50,264 nucleotides of DNA, taken from Porphyromonas sp. GTDB taxonomy: Bacteria; Bacteroidota; Bacteroidia; Bacteroidales; Porphyromonadaceae. Below the pieces are notes generated by a model that was not told the DNA's origin, did not search any database, and saw nothing but the letters and a program-made list of their open reading frames with translations. Each line of letters begins with the position of its first letter. Positions within the stretch are counted from its first letter, which is position 1. A program made the position numbers and the translations under genes. Location: contig NZ_JAUMXC010000012.1 of the NCBI RefSeq assembly GCF_030529325.1, forward strand, positions 1-50,264, given 5' to 3'. Positions 32,462 through 40,823 of this stretch are shown here, one piece after another.

Positions 32462-33784
32462 TTACTTGAATGGCCAATATTTGTCGACAAATTCTTGACG
32501 GATGTTTACCTCCTCGGGAGTGAAGTGATCCGCAAAGAGGTTCCATGCCGTGTCAAGCATAGCGGTAGTATTCTGATTTACGTCGATAGCCAAGAGGCTG
32601 TTTGAATATTCCTTTGCAAAAGCAAGCGAACGCTCATCGTAGTCTGTGAGGTCAAAACCGTTTTCCAACTTGGTCTGAGCATTGGCAGCATCGGCATAAA
32701 GACGCACAGCAGCATTCATCACCTGTGGGTGATCTGCTCTTGTATCCTTACCGATGACGAGCTGTTTGAGACGTGAGAGGCTTCGGAATGGGTCGACGAT
32801 GACCTTACCGATCTCACTGTCACGACGCAAGTACAACTGCCCCTCTGTGATATATCCGGTATTGTCGGGAACAGCGTGGGTAATATCCCCGCCTGAGAGG
32901 GTGGTCACGGCAATAATAGTAATAGATCCACCTGTCGGGAACTGCACAGCCTTCTCATATATCTTCGCAAGGTCAGAGTAAAGCGAACCCGGCATCGCGT
33001 CCTTGGATGGGATCTGGTCCATCTTGTTGGAGACGATGGCAAGAGCATCGGCATAGTTGGTCATATCCGTAAGGAGCACAAGTACCTTTTCATGCTTCTC
33101 TACCGCAAAGTACTCTGCCGCAGCAAGAGCCATATCAGGAATAAGGACACGTTCGATAGAAGGGTCTTCCGTGGTGTTGATGAAGCTGACGATACGGTCA
33201 AGAGCTCCTGCGTTGGAGAAGGTATTCTTAAAGTATAAGTAGTCATCATTGGTGAGTCCCATACCTCCGAGGATGATCTTGTCTGACTCTGCACGGAGCG
33301 CCACCGTTGCCATGACTTGGTTGAATGGTTGGTCAGGGTCAGCAAAGAATGGGATCTTCTGCCCTGTCACCAAAGTATTGTTGAGGTCGATACCTGAGAT
33401 ACCCGTAGCGATGAGTTCGGACGGTTGTTCACGACGAACAGGGTTGACCGAAGGTCCACCGATCTCAATCTCTTTTCCCTCAAGCTCCGGACCGCCATCG
33501 ATAGGATCACCGTAAGCATTGAGGAAACGACCTGCAAGGTTTTCACTAACCTTCAGTGAAGGAGACTTGCCAAGGAATACCACTTCCGCATTGGTACGAA
33601 TATCCTCTGTACCGGCAAACACCTGCAGCGTCACTTCTTCACCTTGGATGCTCACCACCTGGGCAAGTTTACCATCGATGGTAGCCAACTCATCATAGCC
33701 CACACCTTGAGCGTTCAGAGCACAAGTAGCTTTTGTGATCTTGGAAATCTTTGTGTATATCTTTTGAAATGCCTTTGTAGCCAT
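32462..33784 (-). CDS. ntpB: V-type ATPase subunit B (non-catalytic head subunit)
   Basis: The 440-aa product shows typical B-subunit segments: ELIATGISGIDLNNTLVTGQ, KIPFFADPDQPFNQVMATVA in place of a classical Walker A, VLLTDMTNYADALAIVSNKM, and LSGGDITHAVPDNTGYITEG. It forms the hexameric head with subunit A and contributes to the nucleotide sites at the interface without a P-loop of its own. It is 13 bases after subunit A. Length is slightly under the 460 aa common in other phyla. Confidence 0.96.
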   Translation of the reverse strand: MATKAFQKIYTKISKITKATCALNAQGVGYDELATIDGKLAQVVSIQGEEVTLQVFAGTEDIRTNAEVVFLGKSPSLKVSENLAGRFLNAYGDPIDGGPELEGKEIEIGGPSVNPVRREQPSELIATGISGIDLNNTLVTGQKIPFFADPDQPFNQVMATVALRAESDKIILGGMGLTNDDYLYFKNTFSNAGALDRIVSFINTTEDPSIERVLIPDMALAAAEYFAVEKHEKVLVLLTDMTNYADALAIVSNKMDQIPSKDAMPGSLYSDLAKIYEKAVQFPTGGSITIIAVTTLSGGDITHAVPDNTGYITEGQLYLRRDSEIGKVIVDPFRSLSRLKQLVIGKDTRADHPQVMNAAVRLYADAANAQTKLENGFDLTDYDERSLAFAKEYSNSLLAIDVNQNTTAMLDTAWNLFADHFTPEEVNIRQEFVDKYWPFK

Positions 33785-33797
33785 AACGTTTACTATT

Positions 33798-35582
33798 TTA
33801 CTTCATTTCAGGCGTAGTGACAGCCTCCTCTATTAGTCTCTCTTGGAGAAGCGCAACAAGTTGAGCCTCGTACTTCTCAAACTGTGCACTCTTGAACTCA
33901 CTATAGTTCATCTGCTTCAAGACGTTTATGATACGCTTGAAGAACTCGCTCACTTCGACAAATTCCTCAAAACGGAACTTCATGTTACAGATGTCTATGA
34001 CCTTTTTGAGCATCACTTCCTGGCGCTCGAGCGGTGTCACACAGTCGATATCATCGAAAGCATCCTGTTGGAGGATCACAAAGTCGATGAGCTCCGACTT
34101 CCAGAATATCTCGTGATATTCTACGGGCACACCATCATCACCAAGGATGTTGATCTGCTCGGCGATCTCCTTACCTCTCTGCATACGAGTCTTAGCCTCG
34201 TTGACCATAGGTATCCAGTTCTCCCCGACAAGTTCAGTGATGTATTCGCCAAACTCAGGATACTCCAAATACTTCGAATAACTATCTATCGGATTGACAG
34301 CAGGGTATCTCTTTCGGTCTGCACGCGCCTGCTCAAGGGCATAGAAACAACGTGCCACCTTCTTTGTGTTCTCTGTCACAGGCTCCTTGAGGTTACCCCC
34401 TGCAGGAGACACCGTACCGATGAAAGTCACCGAACCCGTCTTACCATTTTTAAGTTGAACGTAGCCCGCACGAGCGTAGAAGTTGGCAATGATTGCCGAC
34501 AAGTCCATTGGGAAAGCGTCAGGCCCGGGGAGTTCTTCAAGACGGTTGGACATCTCTCTGAGCGCCTGAGCCCAACGAGAAGTAGAGTCCGCCATGAGAA
34601 GCACCTTGAGTCCCATCGCACGATAATACTCGGCTATTGTCATCGCAGTGTACACCGAAGCCTCACGAGCCGCTACCGGCATGTTCGAAGTATTTGCGAT
34701 GATGATCGTACGCTCCATGAGCTTGCGACCAGTGTGAGGGTCCACGAGCTCAGGGAACTCCTTAAAGATCTCCACGATCTCATTGGCACGCTCACCACAA
34801 GCAGCGATGATCACAATATCCGCTTCTGCCTGCTTGGAGATAGCATGCTGCAAGACCGTCTTACCCGTACCGAAAGGACCGGGGATAAATCCTGTACCAC
34901 CCTCTACGATAGGATTCATGGTATCGATGATACGCACTCCGGTTTCGAGAAGTTTGTAAGGTCTTGGTTTGTCGACATGGACGAGGATAGGCTTCTTCAC
35001 CGGCCAACGCTGCACCATAGACACCTCAATGTCCTTACCCTGAGGATCTGTGAGTACGGCAATGATGTGATCTACGGTATAGTCACCCTCGGCAACGATG
35101 CTCTTTATCTTGTATGAGCCTTCAAGTATGAAAGGCGTCATGATACGGTGGGGTTGGAAGTTCTCATCCACCTCTCCGAGCCAAGAGCCGGCTACTACTG
35201 TGTCACCCTCTTTTGCAAGGGGGATGAAGTGCCATTTCTTTTCTCTGTCGAGGGGATCGGTATAGTCCCCTCTCTTGAGGAATACACCCTCCATCTTATC
35301 GAGGTCATTTTGTAGTCCGTCGAAGTTTTTCGACAACATACCCGGTCCCAACTGCACCTCGAGCATGTGTTGCTCAAAAGTGGCTTCATCACCGACCTTC
35401 ATTCCTCGTGTACTGTCAAATACCTGGACATAGGCATTCTTACCGATGACTTTGATGACCTCAGCCATAAGTGCTCTACCACGTACAGAGACAAAACAGA
35501 TCTCATTTTGTGCTACCGGACCATCGACCTCTATGGTGACGAGGTTCGACACGATCCCTTTCACGACGCCTTTAGTTTTCAT
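33798..35582 (-). CDS. ntpA: V-type ATPase catalytic subunit A
   Basis: The 594-aa product has the catalytic P-loop GPFGTGKT at residues 235-242; Thr replaces the more common Ser or Ala. ACGERANEIVEIFKEFPEL follows, and LMADSTSRWAQALREMSNRL and the non-homologous A-subunit bulge (about 110-200) identify it as V/A-type rather than F-type beta. It hydrolyses or makes ATP in the cytosolic head. A 146-base gap separates it from the DUF2764 gene, the longest gap in the operon. That gap holds a GC-rich hairpin core (GCCCC/GGGGC, 35628-35648) that may set the ratio of head to stalk subunits. Confidence 0.97.
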   Translation of the reverse strand: MKTKGVVKGIVSNLVTIEVDGPVAQNEICFVSVRGRALMAEVIKVIGKNAYVQVFDSTRGMKVGDEATFEQHMLEVQLGPGMLSKNFDGLQNDLDKMEGVFLKRGDYTDPLDREKKWHFIPLAKEGDTVVAGSWLGEVDENFQPHRIMTPFILEGSYKIKSIVAEGDYTVDHIIAVLTDPQGKDIEVSMVQRWPVKKPILVHVDKPRPYKLLETGVRIIDTMNPIVEGGTGFIPGPFGTGKTVLQHAISKQAEADIVIIAACGERANEIVEIFKEFPELVDPHTGRKLMERTIIIANTSNMPVAAREASVYTAMTIAEYYRAMGLKVLLMADSTSRWAQALREMSNRLEELPGPDAFPMDLSAIIANFYARAGYVQLKNGKTGSVTFIGTVSPAGGNLKEPVTENTKKVARCFYALEQARADRKRYPAVNPIDSYSKYLEYPEFGEYITELVGENWIPMVNEAKTRMQRGKEIAEQINILGDDGVPVEYHEIFWKSELIDFVILQQDAFDDIDCVTPLERQEVMLKKVIDICNMKFRFEEFVEVSEFFKRIINVLKQMNYSEFKSAQFEKYEAQLVALLQERLIEEAVTTPEMK

Positions 35583-35728
35583 TACTTGGATATTGTATCT
35601 TGTGTTTTTTATTTCAAATATTTCCGTGCCCCACGATCACACCGGGGCGGTGCCTTATGGAGATTCAGTAACGGACAAAAGCCGGATAGCACTCGGCATG
35701 ATCCAGCTTCTGCTCATCCTTTATCTCA

Positions 35729-36613
35729 TTATTTTTTCGTTCTCTGCACAAAGTCTGCAAGCTCGTCACGCCCTTCCTTTTTCAAGCCCATGATGATCTC
35801 ACGGAAGCGTGCCATACCCTGCTCCTTATCGAGAGCCACCCAACGCTCGAGGATTTGAAGCTTGAGGAGGTATGCCAGCATGGCGTTGATGGAGAAAGTA
35901 TCTGAAAATGTGACATCCTCCAGTGCTCTCCACTTGAAAGCATCGAGGCGTCTCTCTCTGTGCATAGGCTCCACTTCTTCACCGATCTTGATGATCTCGT
36001 TCATCATCTCACCCTCTTTGAGGTCTGAGATATCGCTCCAAATACCGGACTTGAGGATCTCCACTATTTCGTTGGAGCCTACGAGATACTTCGCGGGATC
36101 GAGATCATATTTTTTTGCGGTGAGTGATGCCAATATATTGTTGAGATTGAGATTCATCTCAAACCACCCTTTGAGGAAGGTATTGGCCTTGCGCATCACA
36201 TAGTCCTGATATAGTTCTGCGAGCTTATCTTCGATAAAAAGGACACCTTTGCTGTACTTTTCACTGAGATAATCACGCACAAATGTCACCATGTAGTCCG
36301 GTGTACCATCAGGTATCGGGAGATGATCCTGCTTATCCTCCAGACTCTCACTGCGGACAGCTTCCACAAGGGCGCGCAGATGCGCTTCTCCAAGGGCAAG
36401 AGGCATATATAGTGTGGGCAGAGGGCGTTCTTTGAGGATGGAGACAAGCACTCTGTTGTCTCCTCTTAAGAGGATGAGGTCTATTTGCTTCTGATCCGAG
36501 GGTGCGGCTTGTCCTTTGAGTTCCTCCACAAACTCCGCTGTCGTATAGTCGATCTTTGTGTCGTCTATCAACAAATCCGGGAGCGAGGCACCTAAGGTAT
36601 AATAGTTAGCCAT
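35729..36613 (-). CDS. DUF2764 protein of the V-ATPase operon
   Basis: The 294-aa soluble protein starts MANYYTLGASLPDLLIDD, the usual DUF2764 opening, and is largely helical. It occupies the slot between subunits E and A, as its relatives do in spirochaete, chlamydial and Bacteroidota V-ATPase operons. It is widely suspected of replacing subunit C, the part that links the rotor to the membrane ring, since no classical C gene is present. That assignment is inference from position, size and helical content. Confidence 0.88.
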   Translation of the reverse strand: MANYYTLGASLPDLLIDDTKIDYTTAEFVEELKGQAAPSDQKQIDLILLRGDNRVLVSILKERPLPTLYMPLALGEAHLRALVEAVRSESLEDKQDHLPIPDGTPDYMVTFVRDYLSEKYSKGVLFIEDKLAELYQDYVMRKANTFLKGWFEMNLNLNNILASLTAKKYDLDPAKYLVGSNEIVEILKSGIWSDISDLKEGEMMNEIIKIGEEVEPMHRERRLDAFKWRALEDVTFSDTFSINAMLAYLLKLQILERWVALDKEQGMARFREIIMGLKKEGRDELADFVQRTKK

Positions 36614-36627
36614 AAGGTCGTGTATAT

Positions 36628-37236
36628 TTATTGCTCCTGAGTATTGCCAAACAAAAATGCTCTGAGCTTGGGGCGTAAAAAGTCCTTGAAGTACTCTGCA
36701 AAGGCTTCTTTGCCGATCACCACCTTGTAAGAGCCGTTTTGAGGCATGATCTCGAAGGTATGGGCTTTGCCACTGACTTGATCTACACGGATACCATGCT
36801 CAAGAGTTTCCTTGATCTCGTTTTTGAAGAACTCCTCCAACTTCGCGGCATCTTCGGTCTTCACCACGACGTCTTGCCCCTTGGCCCACTGTGTAGCCAT
36901 GTCCTTGACAATACCATATAGGAGAGCGGGATCGGCAAAAGCCTTGTCGATAGAAGTCTTGATGACTTGTTCGTTGATCATGTCGGTCACTTGAGTGCGG
37001 AGAGCTTCGATAGCCTGATTGGTACCGAGACGCAACTCAGCCTCTGCATTGTCCTTGACTTCGACTGCTTTTTTCTCTGCATCCTGCACGAGAAGTGTTG
37101 CTTGCTCTTTAGCGTCAGACAAGATCTTGTCGCTCTGTGCCTGCGCCTTTCTTAGGATTTCTTCCGCCTCGGAGGTTGCTTTTTGGACGCCCTCCTGATA
37201 GATCTTGTTGGCTAACTCTTGTACTTTATTATCCAT
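36628..37236 (-). CDS. ntpE: V-type ATPase subunit E (peripheral stalk)
   Basis: The 202-aa product has a long N-terminal coiled coil (about residues 3-95) rich in Ala, Lys and Glu (EILRKAQAQSDKILSDAKEQ, then KKAVEVKDNAEAEL). A compact C-terminal domain, about 100-202, binds the head. It is the first gene of the operon, downstream of a good -7 box at 37320. Subunit E normally pairs with G/H in the peripheral stalk; no G gene is visible here. Confidence 0.92.
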   Translation of the reverse strand: MDNKVQELANKIYQEGVQKATSEAEEILRKAQAQSDKILSDAKEQATLLVQDAEKKAVEVKDNAEAELRLGTNQAIEALRTQVTDMINEQVIKTSIDKAFADPALLYGIVKDMATQWAKGQDVVVKTEDAAKLEEFFKNEIKETLEHGIRVDQVSGKAHTFEIMPQNGSYKVVIGKEAFAEYFKDFLRPKLRAFLFGNTQEQ

Positions 37237-37319
37237 AAATAGATTTACTTAAACGAACTGTTGTTGTATCAGCAAAAAAAGATTTCCCCATTGATTCCGG
37301 AGCTTTTTTGCAGCATAGG

Positions 37320-37327
37320 CAAAGTTA
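37320..37327 (-). promoter_or_regulatory. Predicted -7 box of the V-ATPase operon
   Basis: The minus strand reads TAACTTTG, an exact TAnnTTTG match, 84 bases before the subunit E start codon. No clear -33 box is seen. Confidence 0.5.
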
Positions 37328-37531
37328 AAAAAAATCCCTAAAAAACATTGTTGTCATATAGATTATTGTTATTATGACGCGATGACAGCCTTTTTGTAAG
37401 ACTTTATCCACTCTGAGCTTGACCGAAATAGCCCGATCCTGACGATATCAACCTGCGCCATGCCCATCCTAAAAAACCTTTTAAATCTCTTAACCGGAAC
37501 TCTATGAAAATGAGAGTGTGGTGCCCCTCCA

Positions 37532-37603
37532 AAAAAGGTTGTCTAACTTGACGCATCAAGTTAGACAACCTTTTTCATCAAGTTAGACTCCTGAATTTCG
37601 AGA
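37532..37603. repeat. Dispersed intergenic palindrome, copy B (perfect)
   Basis: AAAAAGGTTGTCTAACTTGA (37532-37551), loop CGCA, then its exact reverse complement (37556-37575): a perfect 20-bp inverted repeat. It is followed by CATCAAGTTAGACTCCTGAA and TTTCGA, as in copy A. It lies between two genes that point away from each other, so a terminator is not needed here. That argues for a mobile or otherwise dispersed element. Confidence 0.9.
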
Positions 37604-37901
37604 GATGTACACCTTCGTTCCAACCCTATCCGTCAGAAAGCAAATGAAGCATATGAGACCAACGGGTAGGAGCTACCGACAATAAACATCACATAGGAAG
37701 GTATATCAAAAGCACAAAATAAGAACACAACTAAAAGATAAAGAGACAATTACAAATAAAAAAAAGAAGCAAACGGTCTCCCTAACCGACCATCCAAAAA
37801 GCTAAATGAACATGAATCCACATCAAAAAAATCTAAATCCGAACTACTAAACATACGCCCCTATCCTTTTCCAAATTGGTAGTTTGTAAAGCCTATTACT
37901 G

Positions 37902-37942
37902 TTAATCATGATTAAAGGTGACTATTTTTGTCATTAACTTTG
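37902..37942 (+). promoter_or_regulatory. HtrA promoter with an operator-like palindrome
   Basis: TAACTTTG (37935-37942) fits the -7 box. A perfect 14-bp palindrome, TTAATCATGATTAA (37902-37915), lies 19 bases upstream, over the expected -33 region. It is well placed for a dimeric regulator. The leader to the ATG at 38090 would be about 140 bases. Confidence 0.45.
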
Positions 37943-38089
37943 TTAAAACAGCCCATCGAGATTAGGAAAACAAGAAAGATTTTCTCTCCTTTGCGTCTGA
38001 CCTGACAGAGGGACTCACCCACATGAACCCCTCCCAGGTCTGTAAAAGACACAATAAATTATTCAATCACTATAATACACATTTGAGAC

Positions 38090-39592
38090 ATGAAAAGAGG
38101 AATAAAAACAGTTACGGCTCTTTTGTGCTGTTCTACCCTCAGCGCAGTGGGCGCGGTAGGACTCTATGACTATTATCAATCTCACAAAACTCACTCCATA
38201 GTGCAAGATACTCCCCAAGGAGAGTTCCGAACCGTAAGGGCATCCATGCCGGTTGCTTTCGGTGCAGATCACGCTCCACAGGATTTTGTTGATGTGGCGG
38301 AAAGTTCGATCAATGGCGTGGTGAACATCCGTGCCGAGGTGATGCTCTCGGAGCGGGAAATGTCCCGCCGATATATGGATCCGTTTGAATTCTTTTTTGG
38401 GCCATTCAATAGGGGGAATCAGCCTCGTCAGGATCAAAAGAGACCCTCACAAATAGGGATAGGCTCCGGTGTGATCATCTCTACCGACGGATATATCATC
38501 ACCAATAATCACGTCATAGACAATGCGACAAAGATCATTGTCACCACCAACGACAACAAGGAATGGGAAGCCAAGGTGATAGGATCGGATCCCGCAACGG
38601 ATATAGCATTGATAAAAATCGAGGCCAAAGATCTGGCTCCTCTACCTATCGGGGACAGTGAAAAGGTGAAGGTAGGCGAGTGGGTACTGGCAATAGGCAA
38701 CCCGTTTAACCTCTCTTCGACAGTGACCGCAGGGATCGTGAGTGCCAAAGGGCGTTCGACCATAGCGAAGGGCGAACTACAGATCGCTTCCTTTATCCAG
38801 ACCGATGCTGCCGTAAATCCCGGCAACAGTGGAGGAGCTCTTGTAAACACCAAGGGCGAACTCATCGGTATCAACACGATGATCTACTCCAACACCGGCA
38901 ACTATGCGGGCTACTCTTTTGCCGTACCTATGAGTATTGCTTCAAAAGTGGTAGCCGACATCAAAAAGTATGGTGCCGTACAGCGTGCGGTATTGGGTAT
39001 CGTGGGCTCGAATATCGTATCCGACTTGACTCAAAAATATGATCTTAAAGTGAGCGAGGGCGCGGTGGTCATCAACTTTGCGGACTACAGCCCTGCCAAG
39101 ACAGCCGGCATATTGGAGGGAGACGTGATCACTCGCATCAACAAGGTGGCTGTACGCAACATGGCCGAAGTACAGGAACAGATAAGCAAATACCGTCCGG
39201 GCGACAAGATAACTGTCACGGTAGACCGTAAGGGAAAGACTCAGGATATCTCCCTGACTCTCAAAAATATGCAAGGTACAACAGAAGTAGTCAACGGACT
39301 CTCAGCATCATCTCTCGGAGCAGCGTTCAAACCGCTCACAGAGGAACAGCGCAAAAAGTTTGGAATCAACCACGGTGTCTCTGTTGTCGGGGTAGACAAT
39401 GGCAAGCTCAAGGATGCCGGTATCTCCAAGGGATTCATCATCCTCTCGATAAACAATGTAAAGGTCAATACGGCTGAAGATGTGGAAGCTATCGTCAAAG
39501 AAGTCATCGCCAACTCTCCCGACAAGGCGCTCTTCATCAAGGGGGCTTATCCCAACGGTAAGATCAAATACTTTGCAGTCGACCTCAGCTAA
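38090..39592 (+). CDS. HtrA/Deg-family periplasmic serine protease
   Basis: The 500-aa product has a signal anchor at about residues 7-25. The chymotrypsin-like protease domain has the triad His141 (ITNNHVI), Asp171 (SDPATDIALIK) and Ser247 (NPGNSGGALV). Two PDZ domains follow, at about 300-390 and 405-495. This is the DegP/DegQ plan. Such proteases degrade or refold damaged envelope proteins. I cannot tell DegP, DegQ and DegS types apart here, but two PDZ domains exclude a typical DegS. It is a single-gene unit with its own promoter and terminator, and the palindrome at 37902 suggests regulation. Confidence 0.95.
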   Translation: MKRGIKTVTALLCCSTLSAVGAVGLYDYYQSHKTHSIVQDTPQGEFRTVRASMPVAFGADHAPQDFVDVAESSINGVVNIRAEVMLSEREMSRRYMDPFEFFFGPFNRGNQPRQDQKRPSQIGIGSGVIISTDGYIITNNHVIDNATKIIVTTNDNKEWEAKVIGSDPATDIALIKIEAKDLAPLPIGDSEKVKVGEWVLAIGNPFNLSSTVTAGIVSAKGRSTIAKGELQIASFIQTDAAVNPGNSGGALVNTKGELIGINTMIYSNTGNYAGYSFAVPMSIASKVVADIKKYGAVQRAVLGIVGSNIVSDLTQKYDLKVSEGAVVINFADYSPAKTAGILEGDVITRINKVAVRNMAEVQEQISKYRPGDKITVTVDRKGKTQDISLTLKNMQGTTEVVNGLSASSLGAAFKPLTEEQRKKFGINHGVSVVGVDNGKLKDAGISKGFIILSINNVKVNTAEDVEAIVKEVIANSPDKALFIKGAYPNGKIKYFAVDLS

Positions 39593-39626
39593 AAAAACGT
39601 CTTTCAATAATCAATAATTACTCTGT

Positions 39627-39668
39627 ACCCCGAGGATTCGCACCAAGTGCGGTCTTCGGGGTTTTTAT
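39627..39668 (+). terminator. Terminator after the HtrA gene
   Basis: ACCCCGAGGA plus CGCAC (39627-39643) pairs with GTGCG plus TCTTCGGGGT (39647-39662), with small mismatches. TTTTTATTTG follows on the plus strand. Confidence 0.75.
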
Positions 39669-39765
39669 TTGATTTATAGAAATACCGCCTTTCTCTGCCC
39701 TGCTACAGACGCACCCTCCGCCGCTCCACAGCGAACTTATCAGACTGCCACTGAATAATTTTGGC

Positions 39766-39773
39766 TATCTTTG
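39766..39773 (+). promoter_or_regulatory. Predicted -7 box for the GT90-GSCFA-murF/alr operon
   Basis: TATCTTTG matches TAnnTTTG exactly and ends 51 bases before the ATG at 39825. Confidence 0.5.
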
Positions 39774-39824
39774 TTTGTTACAAATGTTTTTAGAAAGAGC
39801 TCCAAGATTTAGAGACTGATACAG

Positions 39825-40811
39825 ATGAAGTTACGCCAGCGACTTTCGTATATTTTCAACAGTGGAAAGAATCCAAAATTCGTCTACTACATCCAAAATT
39901 ATTTCCGGCTGTATCTCCAGCCCAAAGTATGCTTTCGCAAGCGTCTTCGTAGCCGCCTCGCACGTTTGGAAAAGCGAAGCGACAAGGAGTATATCATGGA
40001 GCGCGTCAACTACTACAATGCTCTCGGGACGACTCCACTGCCGGCAGATACTCCCCGTCTCCGAGACCATGGTATAGAGGAAAACAAAGTCTATTTCTTT
40101 GACACATACGAGTACACACGCTACTTCGATGATGACCTGAGATGGATGTTACTACCGGGAGACATCGTACATGTACCGGATCATCCCACGATCGTCAAAA
40201 GTCGTCCCTTGACAGAAGACAATGCCAATTCGGTACTGATGAAGCTGGACAAGGTGCGTCACTTTACGTTCATCAAGGATCATAAACCCTTCAAGGACAA
40301 GATGAACAAAGTCATATTCAGGGGCAAGACCGAGGACAAAGAGCCTCGTATACGCTTCATGGAAATGTACTTCGGACATCCGATGTGTGACTTGGGAGAT
40401 GTCTCTCGTAGTTGCCCACGACAAGAATGGATCGTGGAAAAAATGACCCTTAGGGCTCACTTGGACTATAAGTTCATCATGGCACTTGAGGGCAATGATG
40501 TAGCAAGCAATCTGAAGTGGGTCATGTCGTCCAATTCTCTTGCCGTCATGCCTCGTCCGACATGTGAGACATGGTTCATGGAGGGAAAACTGATCCCCAA
40601 TCACCACTATGTGGAGATCAAACCGGACTTCAGCGATCTCGAAGAAAGAGTCAACTACTACATAGCCCATACGGATGAGGCACAGCGCATCATCGACAAT
40701 GCCAATGAGTATGTGAAACAGTTTTGGGACAAGGAGAGAGAAGAGCTTATCTCGCTACTCGTGCTCCAAAAGTACTTTGAAAAGACAAACCCCGGATACA
40801 AGTTGAAATAA
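39825..40811 (+). CDS. Glycosyltransferase family 90 (CAP10/LpsA-like) protein
   Basis: The 328-aa product has NKVIFRGKTEDKEPRIRFME, then HLDYKFIMALEGNDVASNLK, NSLAVMPRPTCETWFMEGKL and PNHHYVEIKPDFSDLEERVN. These are the ordered motifs of GT90/CAP10 enzymes, including the KF-ALEG-D-S nucleotide-sugar site and the final H-Y-V-x-V/I-x-x-D. Bacterial members add sugars (xylose or similar) to lipopolysaccharide or surface glycans. No signal peptide or membrane helix is seen, so it probably acts on the inner face of the inner membrane. It is first of a three-gene operon with GSCFA and MurF-Alr proteins. The donor and acceptor are unknown. Confidence 0.88.
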   Translation: MKLRQRLSYIFNSGKNPKFVYYIQNYFRLYLQPKVCFRKRLRSRLARLEKRSDKEYIMERVNYYNALGTTPLPADTPRLRDHGIEENKVYFFDTYEYTRYFDDDLRWMLLPGDIVHVPDHPTIVKSRPLTEDNANSVLMKLDKVRHFTFIKDHKPFKDKMNKVIFRGKTEDKEPRIRFMEMYFGHPMCDLGDVSRSCPRQEWIVEKMTLRAHLDYKFIMALEGNDVASNLKWVMSSNSLAVMPRPTCETWFMEGKLIPNHHYVEIKPDFSDLEERVNYYIAHTDEAQRIIDNANEYVKQFWDKEREELISLLVLQKYFEKTNPGYKLK

Positions 40812-40823
40812 CCCCAAAAGGTC

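Larger units (their letters stand above)
37237..38089. other. Divergent intergenic region between V-ATPase and HtrA genes
   Basis: No gene is supported in this 853-base stretch. It holds the V-ATPase -7 box (37320-37327), the best copy of the dispersed palindrome (37532-37602) and the HtrA promoter with a palindrome upstream (37902-37942). Positions 37610-37890 are A-rich with no structure that I can explain. Confidence 0.6.

Noticed and set aside
33843-35117. Long plus-strand open frame (424 codons) opposite the V-ATPase subunit A gene
   Set aside because: It lies entirely antisense to a clear catalytic subunit gene and is rich in His, Arg and Leu in an order typical of reverse-strand shadows, with no recognisable domain.
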